The translations under genes and the position numbers were made by a program. A DNA stretch of 64,000 nucleotides from an uncultured Clostridium sp. (GTDB taxonomy: Bacteria; Bacillota; Clostridia; Clostridiales; Clostridiaceae), in assembly GCA_937927335.1 (NCBI GenBank), contig CALBDU010000035.1, positions 106,273 through 170,272 of the forward strand. The letters run 5' to 3'. Of the stretch, positions 42,598 through 50,265 are shown one piece after another. A model generated the notes under the pieces. The model was given only the letters and a program-made list of their open reading frames with translations, was not told the origin of the DNA and ran no database searches. The first letter of the stretch is position 1. Each line of letters opens with the position of its first letter.

Positions 42598-44049
42598 TCA
42601 ATCAGTTCTTGTTCTTAAGCTGTTCACTGCCTCCCCTATTATCCTAAAGCCTTTTTCTATATCGTTTTTTGATACCCTGGCGAAACCTAGCCTAAGAGTA
42701 TTTTTGCCGGAATTGTCAGTGTAAAATATATCTCCCGGTGTAAAAATTACACCATTTTCCAGACACCTGTCCAATACTTCTCTTGAATTAATGTTATCCA
42801 GCTCCACAAATATGTGAAGTCCCCCTGAGCCCCAGAGCTTGCTAAAGGGAATATATTTTCTGGCACACAGCACCGCAAATTCATATTTATCCTTGTAAAA
42901 TCTTCTAGCCTTTTTTAAATACTTTTCAAGATTGCCATTTTCCAGATAGTCGCAAAGAACGGCCTGATCCAGCACAGAGGTGTGGATATTCCTGCTTCTC
43001 TTTACGCTTTCCATATAGTCTATGAGCTTTTCATCACCAAATATCCAGCCGATTCTTAATCCTGGAAAGAGAATTTTAGAAAAGCTGCCAAGGTAGATAA
43101 CTCCATTACTATGCTGCCCCAGGGCAGCCATTGGTGAAACATGGGCTCCGGAATATCTGAGCTCTTCGTTAAAGCCGTCCTCTATAATGGGAACGTTATA
43201 ATTCTTGAATATATCATAAAGCTCCACCCGTTTATCTGGTGACATAACCGTACCTGTTGGATTGTGGTAGGATGGAATGAGGTAAGCAAGCTTAAAAGGC
43301 CTGCTCTTTAATACAGCTTTCAGGTCTTCAGTATTCATGCCGTCCTTTTCTTCATTAATTCCCACTATATTCAGCTTATGAAGCTTCATTATCTTTATGG
43401 CAGTATTATGGGTGGGATTTTCACATAGCACATTATCCCCGGATTCCGTCAGAGTTGAAAGCACAATGTCAAAAGCTTCCGTGAAGCCATTGGTAATCAG
43501 TATTTTCTTATTTTTCACATCTGCTCCCTTGCTTTTCATGTATTCCGCAAGATAATCAATTAAAGGCTTATAGCCTTGAGCATAACCGTAATTTAATATT
43601 TTATTTCCCTCCAGGGACATCTTATTTAAAAATGATCTCTTCAGCTCCTGCCCATCAAAAAGGCTTTCATCGGGAGCAATGCTTTTAAAGGATATCATCC
43701 CTTTTTTCCAGTGAAGCTCATGCTTGATAATATCAAGCTTCTCAGCATTATCTGCATAAATTGTTATTCTATCTTTAAAATCTATGTTCCATTTACTTTT
43801 TTTATAAATGTTAACATGGGCTACAAAGGCTCCTTTGCCCTTCACAATGTATATTAGTCCCTCATCCTGGAGATACTCATAGGCACAATTAACAGTATTT
43901 CTGCTAACCAGCGCCATTTTTGAAAGCTCTCTTGTGGAAGGGAGCTTTTCATTTTCCTGAAACATGCCCTTTATTATCATTTCCTTTATGTAATCCTTGA
44001 GCTGGAGATATACAGGTCTTTTCTCATCTGCCTTAAATTCTGAAAACAT
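42598..44049 (-). CDS. MocR/GntR-family regulator with aminotransferase domain
   Basis: A 483-residue PdxR/MocR-type regulator. Residues ~5-75 form the GntR winged HTH (RPVYLQLKDYIKEMI, LPSTRELSKMALVSRNTVN). The rest is a fold-type I aminotransferase-like domain with ILITNGFTEAFDIVL, YLIPSYHNPTGTVMS and the PLP lysine in GSFSKILFPGLRIGW. Members sense PLP or amino-acid derivatives and usually regulate PLP synthesis, GABA or D-alanine metabolism. It is near ddl but on the same strand with a terminator in between. The ATG at 44049 lies 7 nt after GAGGTGAG. Confidence 0.9.
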   Translation of the reverse strand: MFSEFKADEKRPVYLQLKDYIKEMIIKGMFQENEKLPSTRELSKMALVSRNTVNCAYEYLQDEGLIYIVKGKGAFVAHVNIYKKSKWNIDFKDRITIYADNAEKLDIIKHELHWKKGMISFKSIAPDESLFDGQELKRSFLNKMSLEGNKILNYGYAQGYKPLIDYLAEYMKSKGADVKNKKILITNGFTEAFDIVLSTLTESGDNVLCENPTHNTAIKIMKLHKLNIVGINEEKDGMNTEDLKAVLKSRPFKLAYLIPSYHNPTGTVMSPDKRVELYDIFKNYNVPIIEDGFNEELRYSGAHVSPMAALGQHSNGVIYLGSFSKILFPGLRIGWIFGDEKLIDYMESVKRSRNIHTSVLDQAVLCDYLENGNLEKYLKKARRFYKDKYEFAVLCARKYIPFSKLWGSGGLHIFVELDNINSREVLDRCLENGVIFTPGDIFYTDNSGKNTLRLGFARVSKNDIEKGFRIIGEAVNSLRTRTD

Positions 44050-44102
44050 ATGGTAACTCACCTCATTTATATTTTCACATAAAATATGAAATAAATAAAG
44101 AA

Positions 44103-44122
44103 CTGCAGATAAAAATCTGCAG
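44103..44122 (-). terminator. Terminator after ddl
   Basis: CTGCAGAT / ATCTGCAG with an AAAA loop, followed on the minus strand by TTCTTTATTT. Confidence 0.8.
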
Positions 44123-44135
44123 CCCTTTGGGGGTA

Positions 44136-45038
44136 TTATCTTCTAACCTTTAAGGATGCTTCTGTTATTAAATCAAGGAGCTTTGTGAAGGATATCCCGG
44201 CACCCCTGGCGCCTTTAGGAAACAGGCTGTTTTTAGTCATGCCCGGCAGTGTATTTAGTTCCAGCACATATGGTACTCCATCTTGAACTATCATATCAAC
44301 CCTTACAAACACCTCACACTTAAGTATGTCCCAGCAGCCCTTGGCCATTTCCGCAACTTTGCTGTGAAGAGGTTCTTCAAGCTGTATTACTATCTCATCA
44401 GTGCCTCCATCCGAATATTTGGCGGTATAGTCAAAGAATTCCGCATGAGGCTTTATAGCTATTACTGCTATCATTTTTCCATCCAGCATACAGCAGGTAA
44501 TTTCATCACCTTTAATATATTTTTCTATAATTACTTCTTTATCATATTTAAATGCCAGCTCTACAGCTTCCTTAATATCCTCTTTTTTCCTGATTATATT
44601 TGTTGCTACACTGGAGCCTCCGCAGTTAGGCTTTACCACCACCGGATACCCAATTCCATCTATATAATCATAGTCAAGCTGGTCCATGGTTCTTATGCTT
44701 AGCCAGTCTGCAGTGTTAATTCCTGCACTTCTTAATAGCCTTTTTGTTATGTCCTTATCCATGCATATGCCGCTGGTTAGCGGTCCGCAGCCTGAATATG
44801 GAATATCCATTGCCTCAAATACAGCTTGAATCTTGCCATCCTCCCCGTATTTTCCGTGAAGAGTTATAAAAGCAAAATCTATATCCTTGCATTTTTTAAA
44901 TGCATCTTCCTTTTCATCTATTAAAATCTGTTGTATATCATATTTTTCTTTATCAAAGTTTCCAGCAACCTCTCTTCCTGAATTTAGGGAAACCTCTCTT
45001 TCTGATGATATTCCTCCCATTATAACTCCTATCTTCAT
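44136..45038 (-). CDS. ddl: D-alanine--D-alanine ligase
   Basis: A 300-residue ATP-grasp ligase that makes D-Ala-D-Ala for peptidoglycan. Signatures: IGVIMGGISSEREVSLNSG at the start, ALHGKYGEDGKIQ-like TLHGKYGEDG, YSGCGPLTSGICMDK, KPNCGGSSVAT, EKYIKGDEIT, and VLELNTLPGMTKNSLFPK at the metal/ATP site near the end. Length fits the shorter DdlB-type enzymes. Ribosome binding site GGAGGCGG. Monocistronic. Confidence 0.95.
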   Translation of the reverse strand: MKIGVIMGGISSEREVSLNSGREVAGNFDKEKYDIQQILIDEKEDAFKKCKDIDFAFITLHGKYGEDGKIQAVFEAMDIPYSGCGPLTSGICMDKDITKRLLRSAGINTADWLSIRTMDQLDYDYIDGIGYPVVVKPNCGGSSVATNIIRKKEDIKEAVELAFKYDKEVIIEKYIKGDEITCCMLDGKMIAVIAIKPHAEFFDYTAKYSDGGTDEIVIQLEEPLHSKVAEMAKGCWDILKCEVFVRVDMIVQDGVPYVLELNTLPGMTKNSLFPKGARGAGISFTKLLDLITEASLKVRR

Positions 45039-45128
45039 TATACCGCCTCCAAACTTTACTTATAATTCTATTTTATACAATATACCAAATAAATACAGTA
45101 CCACCCATTAATGTTTTTTCTAATTAAC

Positions 45129-45156
45129 TGGACTAATCTCTATTAAGTGTTATAAT
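45129..45156 (+). promoter_or_regulatory. Promoter for the thiamine operon
   Basis: TGGACT-N16-TATAAT with a TGT before the -10 (extended -10), ~20 nt upstream of the riboswitch. Confidence 0.55.
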
Positions 45157-45175
45157 GAAAATGTAAAATAATACA

Positions 45176-45258
45176 GTTGTGGGGGAGCCGTTAGGCTGAG
45201 AAGATAAAATCTGACCCTTTGAACCTGATCCGGTTAACACCGGCGTAGGGAAGCAATC
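45176..45258 (+). promoter_or_regulatory. TPP riboswitch (THI element)
   Basis: The conserved THI-box blocks are intact: GGGGAGCC...GGCTGAGA on the 5' side and ACCCTTTGAACCTGATCCGG followed by GTTAACACCGGCGTAGGGAA on the 3' side. Closing stem P1 can form between GUUGU (45176-45180) and GCAAU (45253-45257). It senses thiamine pyrophosphate and lies directly before a terminator, so it acts at transcription: TPP bound means early termination of thiD-cytX-thiM-thiE. Confidence 0.96.
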
Positions 45259-45274
45259 AAGACCTTAAAATGCT

Positions 45275-45304
45275 ATGCGTTGCTTTCTGCAGCGCATTTT
45301 TTTT
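45275..45304 (+). terminator. Riboswitch-controlled terminator
   Basis: ATGCGTTGC / GCAGCGCAT (one G-U) with a 5-nt loop, followed by eight T. It is 17 nt after the TPP aptamer and 38 nt before thiD. Confidence 0.92.
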
Positions 45305-45342
45305 ATTGCTTTCAGGATTCCCCGCCACGAATGGAGGTAAAA

Positions 45343-46146
45343 ATGAAACATGTATTGACAATTGCAGGCTCTGACAGTTGCGGTGGAGCCGGCATCCAGG
45401 CAGACCTGAAGACCATGAGTGCCCTTGGTGTTTACGGCATGAGCGTTATCACCGCAGTTACCGCACAAAATACAGTGGGGGTTCAGGATGTGCAGGAAAT
45501 ATCACTGAAGCTTATTGAAGCCCAGATAAGAGCCATATTCGATGATATTCCAGTAGACGCAGTTAAAATCGGCATGGTATCAAATCCTGATATCATAAGA
45601 CTAATAAAAAGGCTTCTGTTGGAATATAAGGCTGAGAACATCGTGCTGGATCCAGTAATGGTATCAAAAAGCGGTTATTTCCTGTTAAAGGAAAATGCAC
45701 AAAATGAACTTAAAGACCTTATATCCATAGTATCCGTTGTGACCCCTAATATTCCTGAGGCAGAAATACTCTGCGGCTTTAAAATTAAAAACGAACAGGA
45801 TATGAAAAAAGCTGCCCTGTGCATTAAGGACCTTGGTGCCCTCAATGTACTTGTAAAGGGGGGCCATCGCTGCAACGATGCAAAGGATATCCTTCTTTCC
45901 AAAGATCAATTCGAAGTTATAGATGGTGAAAGAATCGAAACTCCCAATACACATGGTACAGGCTGTACCCTTTCATCTGCCATTGCTTCCCACCTGGCAA
46001 TGGGCAATTCCCTTAAGGATTCTGTTATGCTTTCCAAGGAATACATAACATCTGCCATTAGAAATTCCTTTCCTATTGGTAAAGGAGTAGGACCCGTAGG
46101 CCATTTTATAGATCTATACAGAAAGGCAGGAGTGAAATATGAATAA
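45343..46146 (+). CDS. thiD: Hydroxymethylpyrimidine/phosphomethylpyrimidine kinase
   Basis: A 267-residue ribokinase-fold enzyme that phosphorylates HMP and HMP-P for thiamine synthesis. It has AGSDSCGGAGIQADLKTM at residues 8-25, VTPNIPEAEILCG, VLVKGGH and the anion-hole motif NTHGTGCTLSSAIA with the catalytic Cys/Asp region. The ATG at 45343 follows GGAGGT; an ORF start at 45280 is inside the terminator and is rejected. It overlaps cytX by 8 bp. Confidence 0.95.
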   Translation: MKHVLTIAGSDSCGGAGIQADLKTMSALGVYGMSVITAVTAQNTVGVQDVQEISLKLIEAQIRAIFDDIPVDAVKIGMVSNPDIIRLIKRLLLEYKAENIVLDPVMVSKSGYFLLKENAQNELKDLISIVSVVTPNIPEAEILCGFKIKNEQDMKKAALCIKDLGALNVLVKGGHRCNDAKDILLSKDQFEVIDGERIETPNTHGTGCTLSSAIASHLAMGNSLKDSVMLSKEYITSAIRNSFPIGKGVGPVGHFIDLYRKAGVKYE

Positions 46147-47299
46147 AATTAAGAACTCATCCATGTTCCTGCTTTGGGCAGGAGCAGCCATTTCCATAGC
46201 AGAAATTTACACAGGAGGCATAATAGCTCCTCTGGGTCTAGCTAAAGGCATTACAGCAATATTACTGGGACATATAATAGGAACTGGTCTGCTGGCTTTC
46301 GGCGGCTATATATCCTTTACTGACAAGAAAAATGCCATGGACAAGGTTAAGGATTCTTTTGGAGAAAAAGGTGTAAAGCTTGTAGCAGGCTTAAATGTAC
46401 TGCAGCTCTTAGGCTGGTCCGCCATTATGATCATCCAGGCTGGCAGGGCTCTCAATGGACTGATTCCAGGCATCCACAGCTCTGGAATAATAATCACAGC
46501 TATAATTGTATTTTTCTGGTCCTGGTATTTCAATAACTATTCTAAAAGGGTCAATGACATATCAGTACTTCTGCTGATCGTTTTTTCCTGCATTCTCTTT
46601 TTCAATTTTCAAAGCGGCAGCAATCTGTTGAATTCAGGAACCATAAGCTTTACCACTGCATTGGAAATATCCATATCCATGCCTGTGTCCTGGCTGCCTT
46701 TAATAGGTGACTATACCAAAAACGGAGAAAGCTGTAAAGGTGTTCTTTTTTCAAGCTTTGCAGGATATTTCCTTGCCAGCAGCATGATGTATATCCTTGG
46801 TCTTCTCATTATGTTTTATACGGGCATGGATGTTATTGAATTTCTATCAAACAACAGCTTTAAAGTCCTTGGCATACTTATAATTTTATTTTCAACTGTA
46901 ACCACCACCTTCCTTGACATATATTCTGCGGTGGTGTCCTCTAAACAGATATTCAGATTTGAAAATGAAACTCTGCTTATCTTGATTTATACCGTTTTGG
47001 CCACAGCTATTGCCTATGTTTTTCCTATAGAGGCTTACCAGAATTTTCTCCTTACCATAGGCAGTGTATTTATTCCCGTTTACACCATAGTGTTTACAGA
47101 CTATCTTATTAAAGCTCAAAATGAAGGGACAGGCTTTAACTTTGGAGGTTTGCTGCTGGCCTTGTGCGGAACCATACTTTACAGCTGGCTTTCAAAAATA
47201 TCCTTTGGGACCCCCACTATTATAGTTCTCCTGGTGATATCAATTTCCTATGTAATGCTTAAGAAAATATTCAATTTTGGAGGAATAGTAAATGAATAA
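46139..47299 (+). CDS. cytX: Putative hydroxymethylpyrimidine transporter CytX
   Basis: A 386-residue NCS1-type permease with about 11-12 membrane segments. N-terminal LLWAGAAISIAEIYTGGIIA and SWLPLIGDYTKNGE are typical of CytX, the permease family found under TPP riboswitches and thought to import the pyrimidine moiety or its precursors. Overlaps thiD (8 bp) and thiM (8 bp), so the operon is translationally coupled. Confidence 0.92.
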   Translation: MNKIKNSSMFLLWAGAAISIAEIYTGGIIAPLGLAKGITAILLGHIIGTGLLAFGGYISFTDKKNAMDKVKDSFGEKGVKLVAGLNVLQLLGWSAIMIIQAGRALNGLIPGIHSSGIIITAIIVFFWSWYFNNYSKRVNDISVLLLIVFSCILFFNFQSGSNLLNSGTISFTTALEISISMPVSWLPLIGDYTKNGESCKGVLFSSFAGYFLASSMMYILGLLIMFYTGMDVIEFLSNNSFKVLGILIILFSTVTTTFLDIYSAVVSSKQIFRFENETLLILIYTVLATAIAYVFPIEAYQNFLLTIGSVFIPVYTIVFTDYLIKAQNEGTGFNFGGLLLALCGTILYSWLSKISFGTPTIIVLLVISISYVMLKKIFNFGGIVNE

Positions 47300-48092
47300 T
47301 ATTGAAATTTCAAATGTATTAACTGAGGTAAGGAAAAATACACCTTTGGTGCATTCCATAACAAACTATGTTACCATAAACGACTGTGCAAACATTCTTT
47401 TGGCTTATGGGGCATCCCCGGCCATGTGCGAGGCTTATGACGAGGTTTTTGATTTTGCAGCCATTTCAGGAGCCCTGTATATTAACGTGGGCACTCTTCA
47501 CAAGGAACAGGAGCAGTCTGCAGTGCTGGCGGCAATTTCCGCAAAAAAACACGGAGTGCCTGTAGTTTTGGATCCCGTTGCCTGCGGCGCCATACCAAAG
47601 AAGAATGAAATTTCCCTTAAGGTCCTTGAGCTTGGCAAGGTTGATGTTATAAAAGGAAATATTGGGGAAATAAAATTCCTTGCAGGCAGTAAATCCAATA
47701 CCAGAGGAGTGGATTCCCTGGACAACGGAGAAGGTGCTCTTGAAGCCTGCAAGGCACTTGCACTTAAATATAACTGTGTAGTGGCAGCTACAGGGGAATA
47801 TGATTATGTTTCAGACGGCATCAGATCTGCCATAGTTAAGAACGGAACTGACATGTTCACCAAAATTACCGGTGCAGGCTGCATGGTTGGTGCCCTGTGT
47901 GCAGGTGCTGCAGGGGCCTTCCAGGATAAATTCATATCTACTGTATCAGCAGTGGTTTCCATGAACGTTGCAGGTGAGGAAGCCTGCAGAGCTGCCAGGC
48001 TTCCTGGAAGCTTCAGGGTCAATCTCATTGACTCCATTTATGCACTTACTGAGGAAAAGCTGATGAAAGAAGGTAATGTGGAATGGCTTTAG
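47292..48092 (+). CDS. thiM: Hydroxyethylthiazole kinase
   Basis: A 266-residue kinase that salvages the thiazole half of thiamine. Signatures: PLVHSITNYVTINDCANILL at the N-terminus, GASPAMCEA, VLDPVACGA, VIKGNIGEIKFLAG and ITGAGCMVGALCAG with the catalytic Cys region. Length is standard. Overlaps thiE by 10 bp. Confidence 0.95.
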   Translation: MNNIEISNVLTEVRKNTPLVHSITNYVTINDCANILLAYGASPAMCEAYDEVFDFAAISGALYINVGTLHKEQEQSAVLAAISAKKHGVPVVLDPVACGAIPKKNEISLKVLELGKVDVIKGNIGEIKFLAGSKSNTRGVDSLDNGEGALEACKALALKYNCVVAATGEYDYVSDGIRSAIVKNGTDMFTKITGAGCMVGALCAGAAGAFQDKFISTVSAVVSMNVAGEEACRAARLPGSFRVNLIDSIYALTEEKLMKEGNVEWL

Positions 48093-48691
48093 ATTTATCA
48101 TTATACCTGGTTACAGACAGAAGCTTCCTGAAGGATAAAAAGCTCAGCACTGCAGTTGAGGAAGCAATAATAGGCGGAGTTACCCTGGTGCAGGTCAGAG
48201 AAAAGAATATCTCCTCCAGGCAGTTCTACCAGGTTGCCCTGGAGGTAAAGCAGGTTACAGACTATTATAATGTACCTGTTATTATAAATGACAGGCTGGA
48301 TATAGCCCAGGCAGTGAATGCAGCAGGGGTTCATCTTGGTCAGAGCGATCTGGATTTGCTTACAGCAAGAAAAATACTTGGAAAAGATAAGATTATCGGC
48401 ATATCTGCTGGAAATGTAACTGAAGCACTTCAAGCAGAAAAACATGGTGCTGATTACGTAGGCGTTGGTGCAGTTTACTACACAGGCACCAAAAAGGACG
48501 CAGATGCACCAATTGGGATCTCAGGACTACAGCAGGTGGTAGCTGCCATAACAATACCTGCTGTGGGCATAGGAGGCATTAGCCAGGATAACTATAAAAC
48601 AGTGCTGGACACTGGAGCCGCAGGTATTTCTGTAATTTCTGCAATACTTGGAAAAAAGGATATAACTGCTGCTGCCAGAGGGCTTTTGTAA
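48083..48691 (+). CDS. thiE: Thiamine-phosphate synthase
   Basis: A 202-residue TIM-barrel enzyme joining HMP-PP and thiazole phosphate to thiamine phosphate. Motifs: LYLVTDRSF, TLVQVREKNIS, IINDRLDIA, GVHLGQSDLD, YVGVGAVYYTGTKKDA and GIGGIS. It completes a salvage set with ThiD and ThiM. ThiC, ThiG and ThiH are absent from this operon, so it may depend on imported pyrimidine and thiazole. Confidence 0.95.
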   Translation: MALDLSLYLVTDRSFLKDKKLSTAVEEAIIGGVTLVQVREKNISSRQFYQVALEVKQVTDYYNVPVIINDRLDIAQAVNAAGVHLGQSDLDLLTARKILGKDKIIGISAGNVTEALQAEKHGADYVGVGAVYYTGTKKDADAPIGISGLQQVVAAITIPAVGIGGISQDNYKTVLDTGAAGISVISAILGKKDITAAARGLL

Positions 48692-48702
48692 CAAATTAGA
48701 GC

Positions 48703-48731
48703 TTTACAATTTTAGCACGCTAAAGTATAAT
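48703..48731 (+). promoter_or_regulatory. Promoter for the amino-acid ABC genes with dyad in the spacer
   Basis: TTTACA (48703-48708), a 17-nt spacer and TATAAT (48726-48731). The spacer carries TTTAGC-AC-GCTAAA, a perfect inverted repeat that could be an operator. Confidence 0.65.
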
Positions 48732-48771
48732 AGTGATGTAATTAACAAAAACACAAGGGGGATTTATAAAA

Positions 48772-49581
48772 ATGAAAAGAAAGTTTTCTCTTTTGGCTTT
48801 GACATTGTTCATTGCTTCTATACTATTATCAGGCTGCGGCAGCACTAAGCAGGCAGCTTCGGACACTTCTCTGCAGGATATAAAATCTAAAGGCAAATTC
48901 GTGGTAGGCCTTGATGACAGCTTTCCGCCAATGGGCTTCAGAGATGAAAACAACAACATTGTAGGTTTTGACATTGACCTGGCTAAGGAAGTAGCAAAAA
49001 GGATGGGTGTCCAGGTGGAATTTAAGCCAGTTCAGTGGGACGGCATCATCATGAGCCTGAACAACAAGGACATAGACGTAATATGGAATGGTCTTACAAT
49101 TACTGAAAAAAGACAGCAGGAAATTGCTTTTTCAAAGGTATACCTTGAAAATAAACAAATCATAGTTACTAAAGCGGATTCAGCAATAAAAACCAAGAAA
49201 GATCTTACAGGAAAGGTTGTGGGCCTTCAGCTTGGAAGCAGCAGTGAAACAGCTTTGAATGCAGATACAGCTACTGCAAAATCCCTTAAGGAAATAAAAA
49301 AATTCAACACTAATACAGAAGCCTTATTAGATCTTAAAAACGGCAGGGTTGACGCTGTGGTAATTGATGAGGTTGTGGGCAGATACTATGCGGCAAAAAC
49401 TCCAAATGTGTATACAGTTTTAAATGAAGACTTAGGAAAAGAATCCTATGGCGTTGGTTTTAGAAAGACAGATGTAACCTTTAAGAACGAAGTAGACAAG
49501 GTTCTTGATGAAATGAAAGCAGATGGAACTGCAGATAAAATATCACAACAGTGGTTTGGTAAGAGCATAATAACAAAATAG
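48772..49581 (+). CDS. Polar amino-acid ABC transporter substrate-binding lipoprotein
   Basis: A 269-residue family 3 solute-binding protein. Lipobox LLSGC at ~18-22. Domain: DSFPPMGFRDENNNIVGFDI, the binding-site phrase IWNGLTITEKRQQEIAFS, GKVVGLQLGSSSE and YGVGFRKTD. Similar proteins bind cystine, glutamine, arginine or histidine; the ligand is not decided here. Ribosome binding site AAGGGGG. It is followed after 11 bp by its permease. Confidence 0.92.
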   Translation: MKRKFSLLALTLFIASILLSGCGSTKQAASDTSLQDIKSKGKFVVGLDDSFPPMGFRDENNNIVGFDIDLAKEVAKRMGVQVEFKPVQWDGIIMSLNNKDIDVIWNGLTITEKRQQEIAFSKVYLENKQIIVTKADSAIKTKKDLTGKVVGLQLGSSSETALNADTATAKSLKEIKKFNTNTEALLDLKNGRVDAVVIDEVVGRYYAAKTPNVYTVLNEDLGKESYGVGFRKTDVTFKNEVDKVLDEMKADGTADKISQQWFGKSIITK

Positions 49582-49592
49582 GATGTGTTTAA

Positions 49593-50231
49593 ATGTCTAG
49601 TCTTGTGGATGTTACCGGGTTTATTTTAAAGGGCGGCATTGTATCTATAGAACTTTTTGCAATTACTGCAGTTCTTTCGGTGCCTCTTGGAATGCTGGTG
49701 GCAATGGGTAAAATATCAAAAAATAAAATATTGAATTCAGTGCTGGGCTTTTATACCTGGTCCTTCAGAGGAACTCCACTGCTTTTGCAGCTGTTTTTCA
49801 TATACTTCGGACTTCCCGCCTTTAACATAAGATTGGATTCCATGGTTGCTGCATCCTTAGCCTTCGTTTTAAATTATGCAGCCTATCTGGCTGAAATATT
49901 CAGGTCGGGAATACTATCCGTGGATCCTGGCCAGATGGAGGCTGCAAAAGCCTTGGGCATGACCTATAATCAGGCAATGTTAAGGATCATCGCACCCCAG
50001 GCCTTCAAAAACGTGGTGCCTTCAGTATGCAGTGAAAGCGTAATACTTATTAAGGATACCGCCCTGGTTGCTGTCATTGGAGTAGGAGACCTTTTAAGAG
50101 CCGCCAAGGAAGTGGTAATGAACGATTTTACCATTTATCCTTTTTTCATAGCCGGACTGGTATATCTGATATTATCAACATTGCTGGTTATGGTATTTAA
50201 TAAAATTGAAAAAAGATATTCTGCCTATTAA
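49593..50231 (+). CDS. Amino-acid ABC transporter permease (HisM/GlnP type)
   Basis: A 212-residue inner membrane permease with about five helices. The coupling EAA-loop is visible as EAAKALGMTYNQAMLRIIAP, followed by QAFKNVVPSVCSESVILIKDTAL. The family's usual next gene, the ATPase, is missing: transcription ends in a strong terminator. Confidence 0.92.
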   Translation: MSSLVDVTGFILKGGIVSIELFAITAVLSVPLGMLVAMGKISKNKILNSVLGFYTWSFRGTPLLLQLFFIYFGLPAFNIRLDSMVAASLAFVLNYAAYLAEIFRSGILSVDPGQMEAAKALGMTYNQAMLRIIAPQAFKNVVPSVCSESVILIKDTALVAVIGVGDLLRAAKEVVMNDFTIYPFFIAGLVYLILSTLLVMVFNKIEKRYSAY

Positions 50232-50232
50232 A

Positions 50233-50265
50233 AAATTCTGGAGATCACTCTCCAGAATTTTTTTA
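50233..50265. terminator. Bidirectional terminator
   Basis: 12-bp stem AAATTCTGGAGA / TCTCCAGAATTT, TCAC loop, then a T run on the plus strand. It abuts the stop of the convergent chemotaxis gene. Confidence 0.9.

Noticed and set aside
45280..45342. Upstream extension of thiD into the terminator
   Set aside because: The extension lies in the riboswitch expression platform and lacks a ribosome binding site; the ATG at 45343 has GGAGGT.
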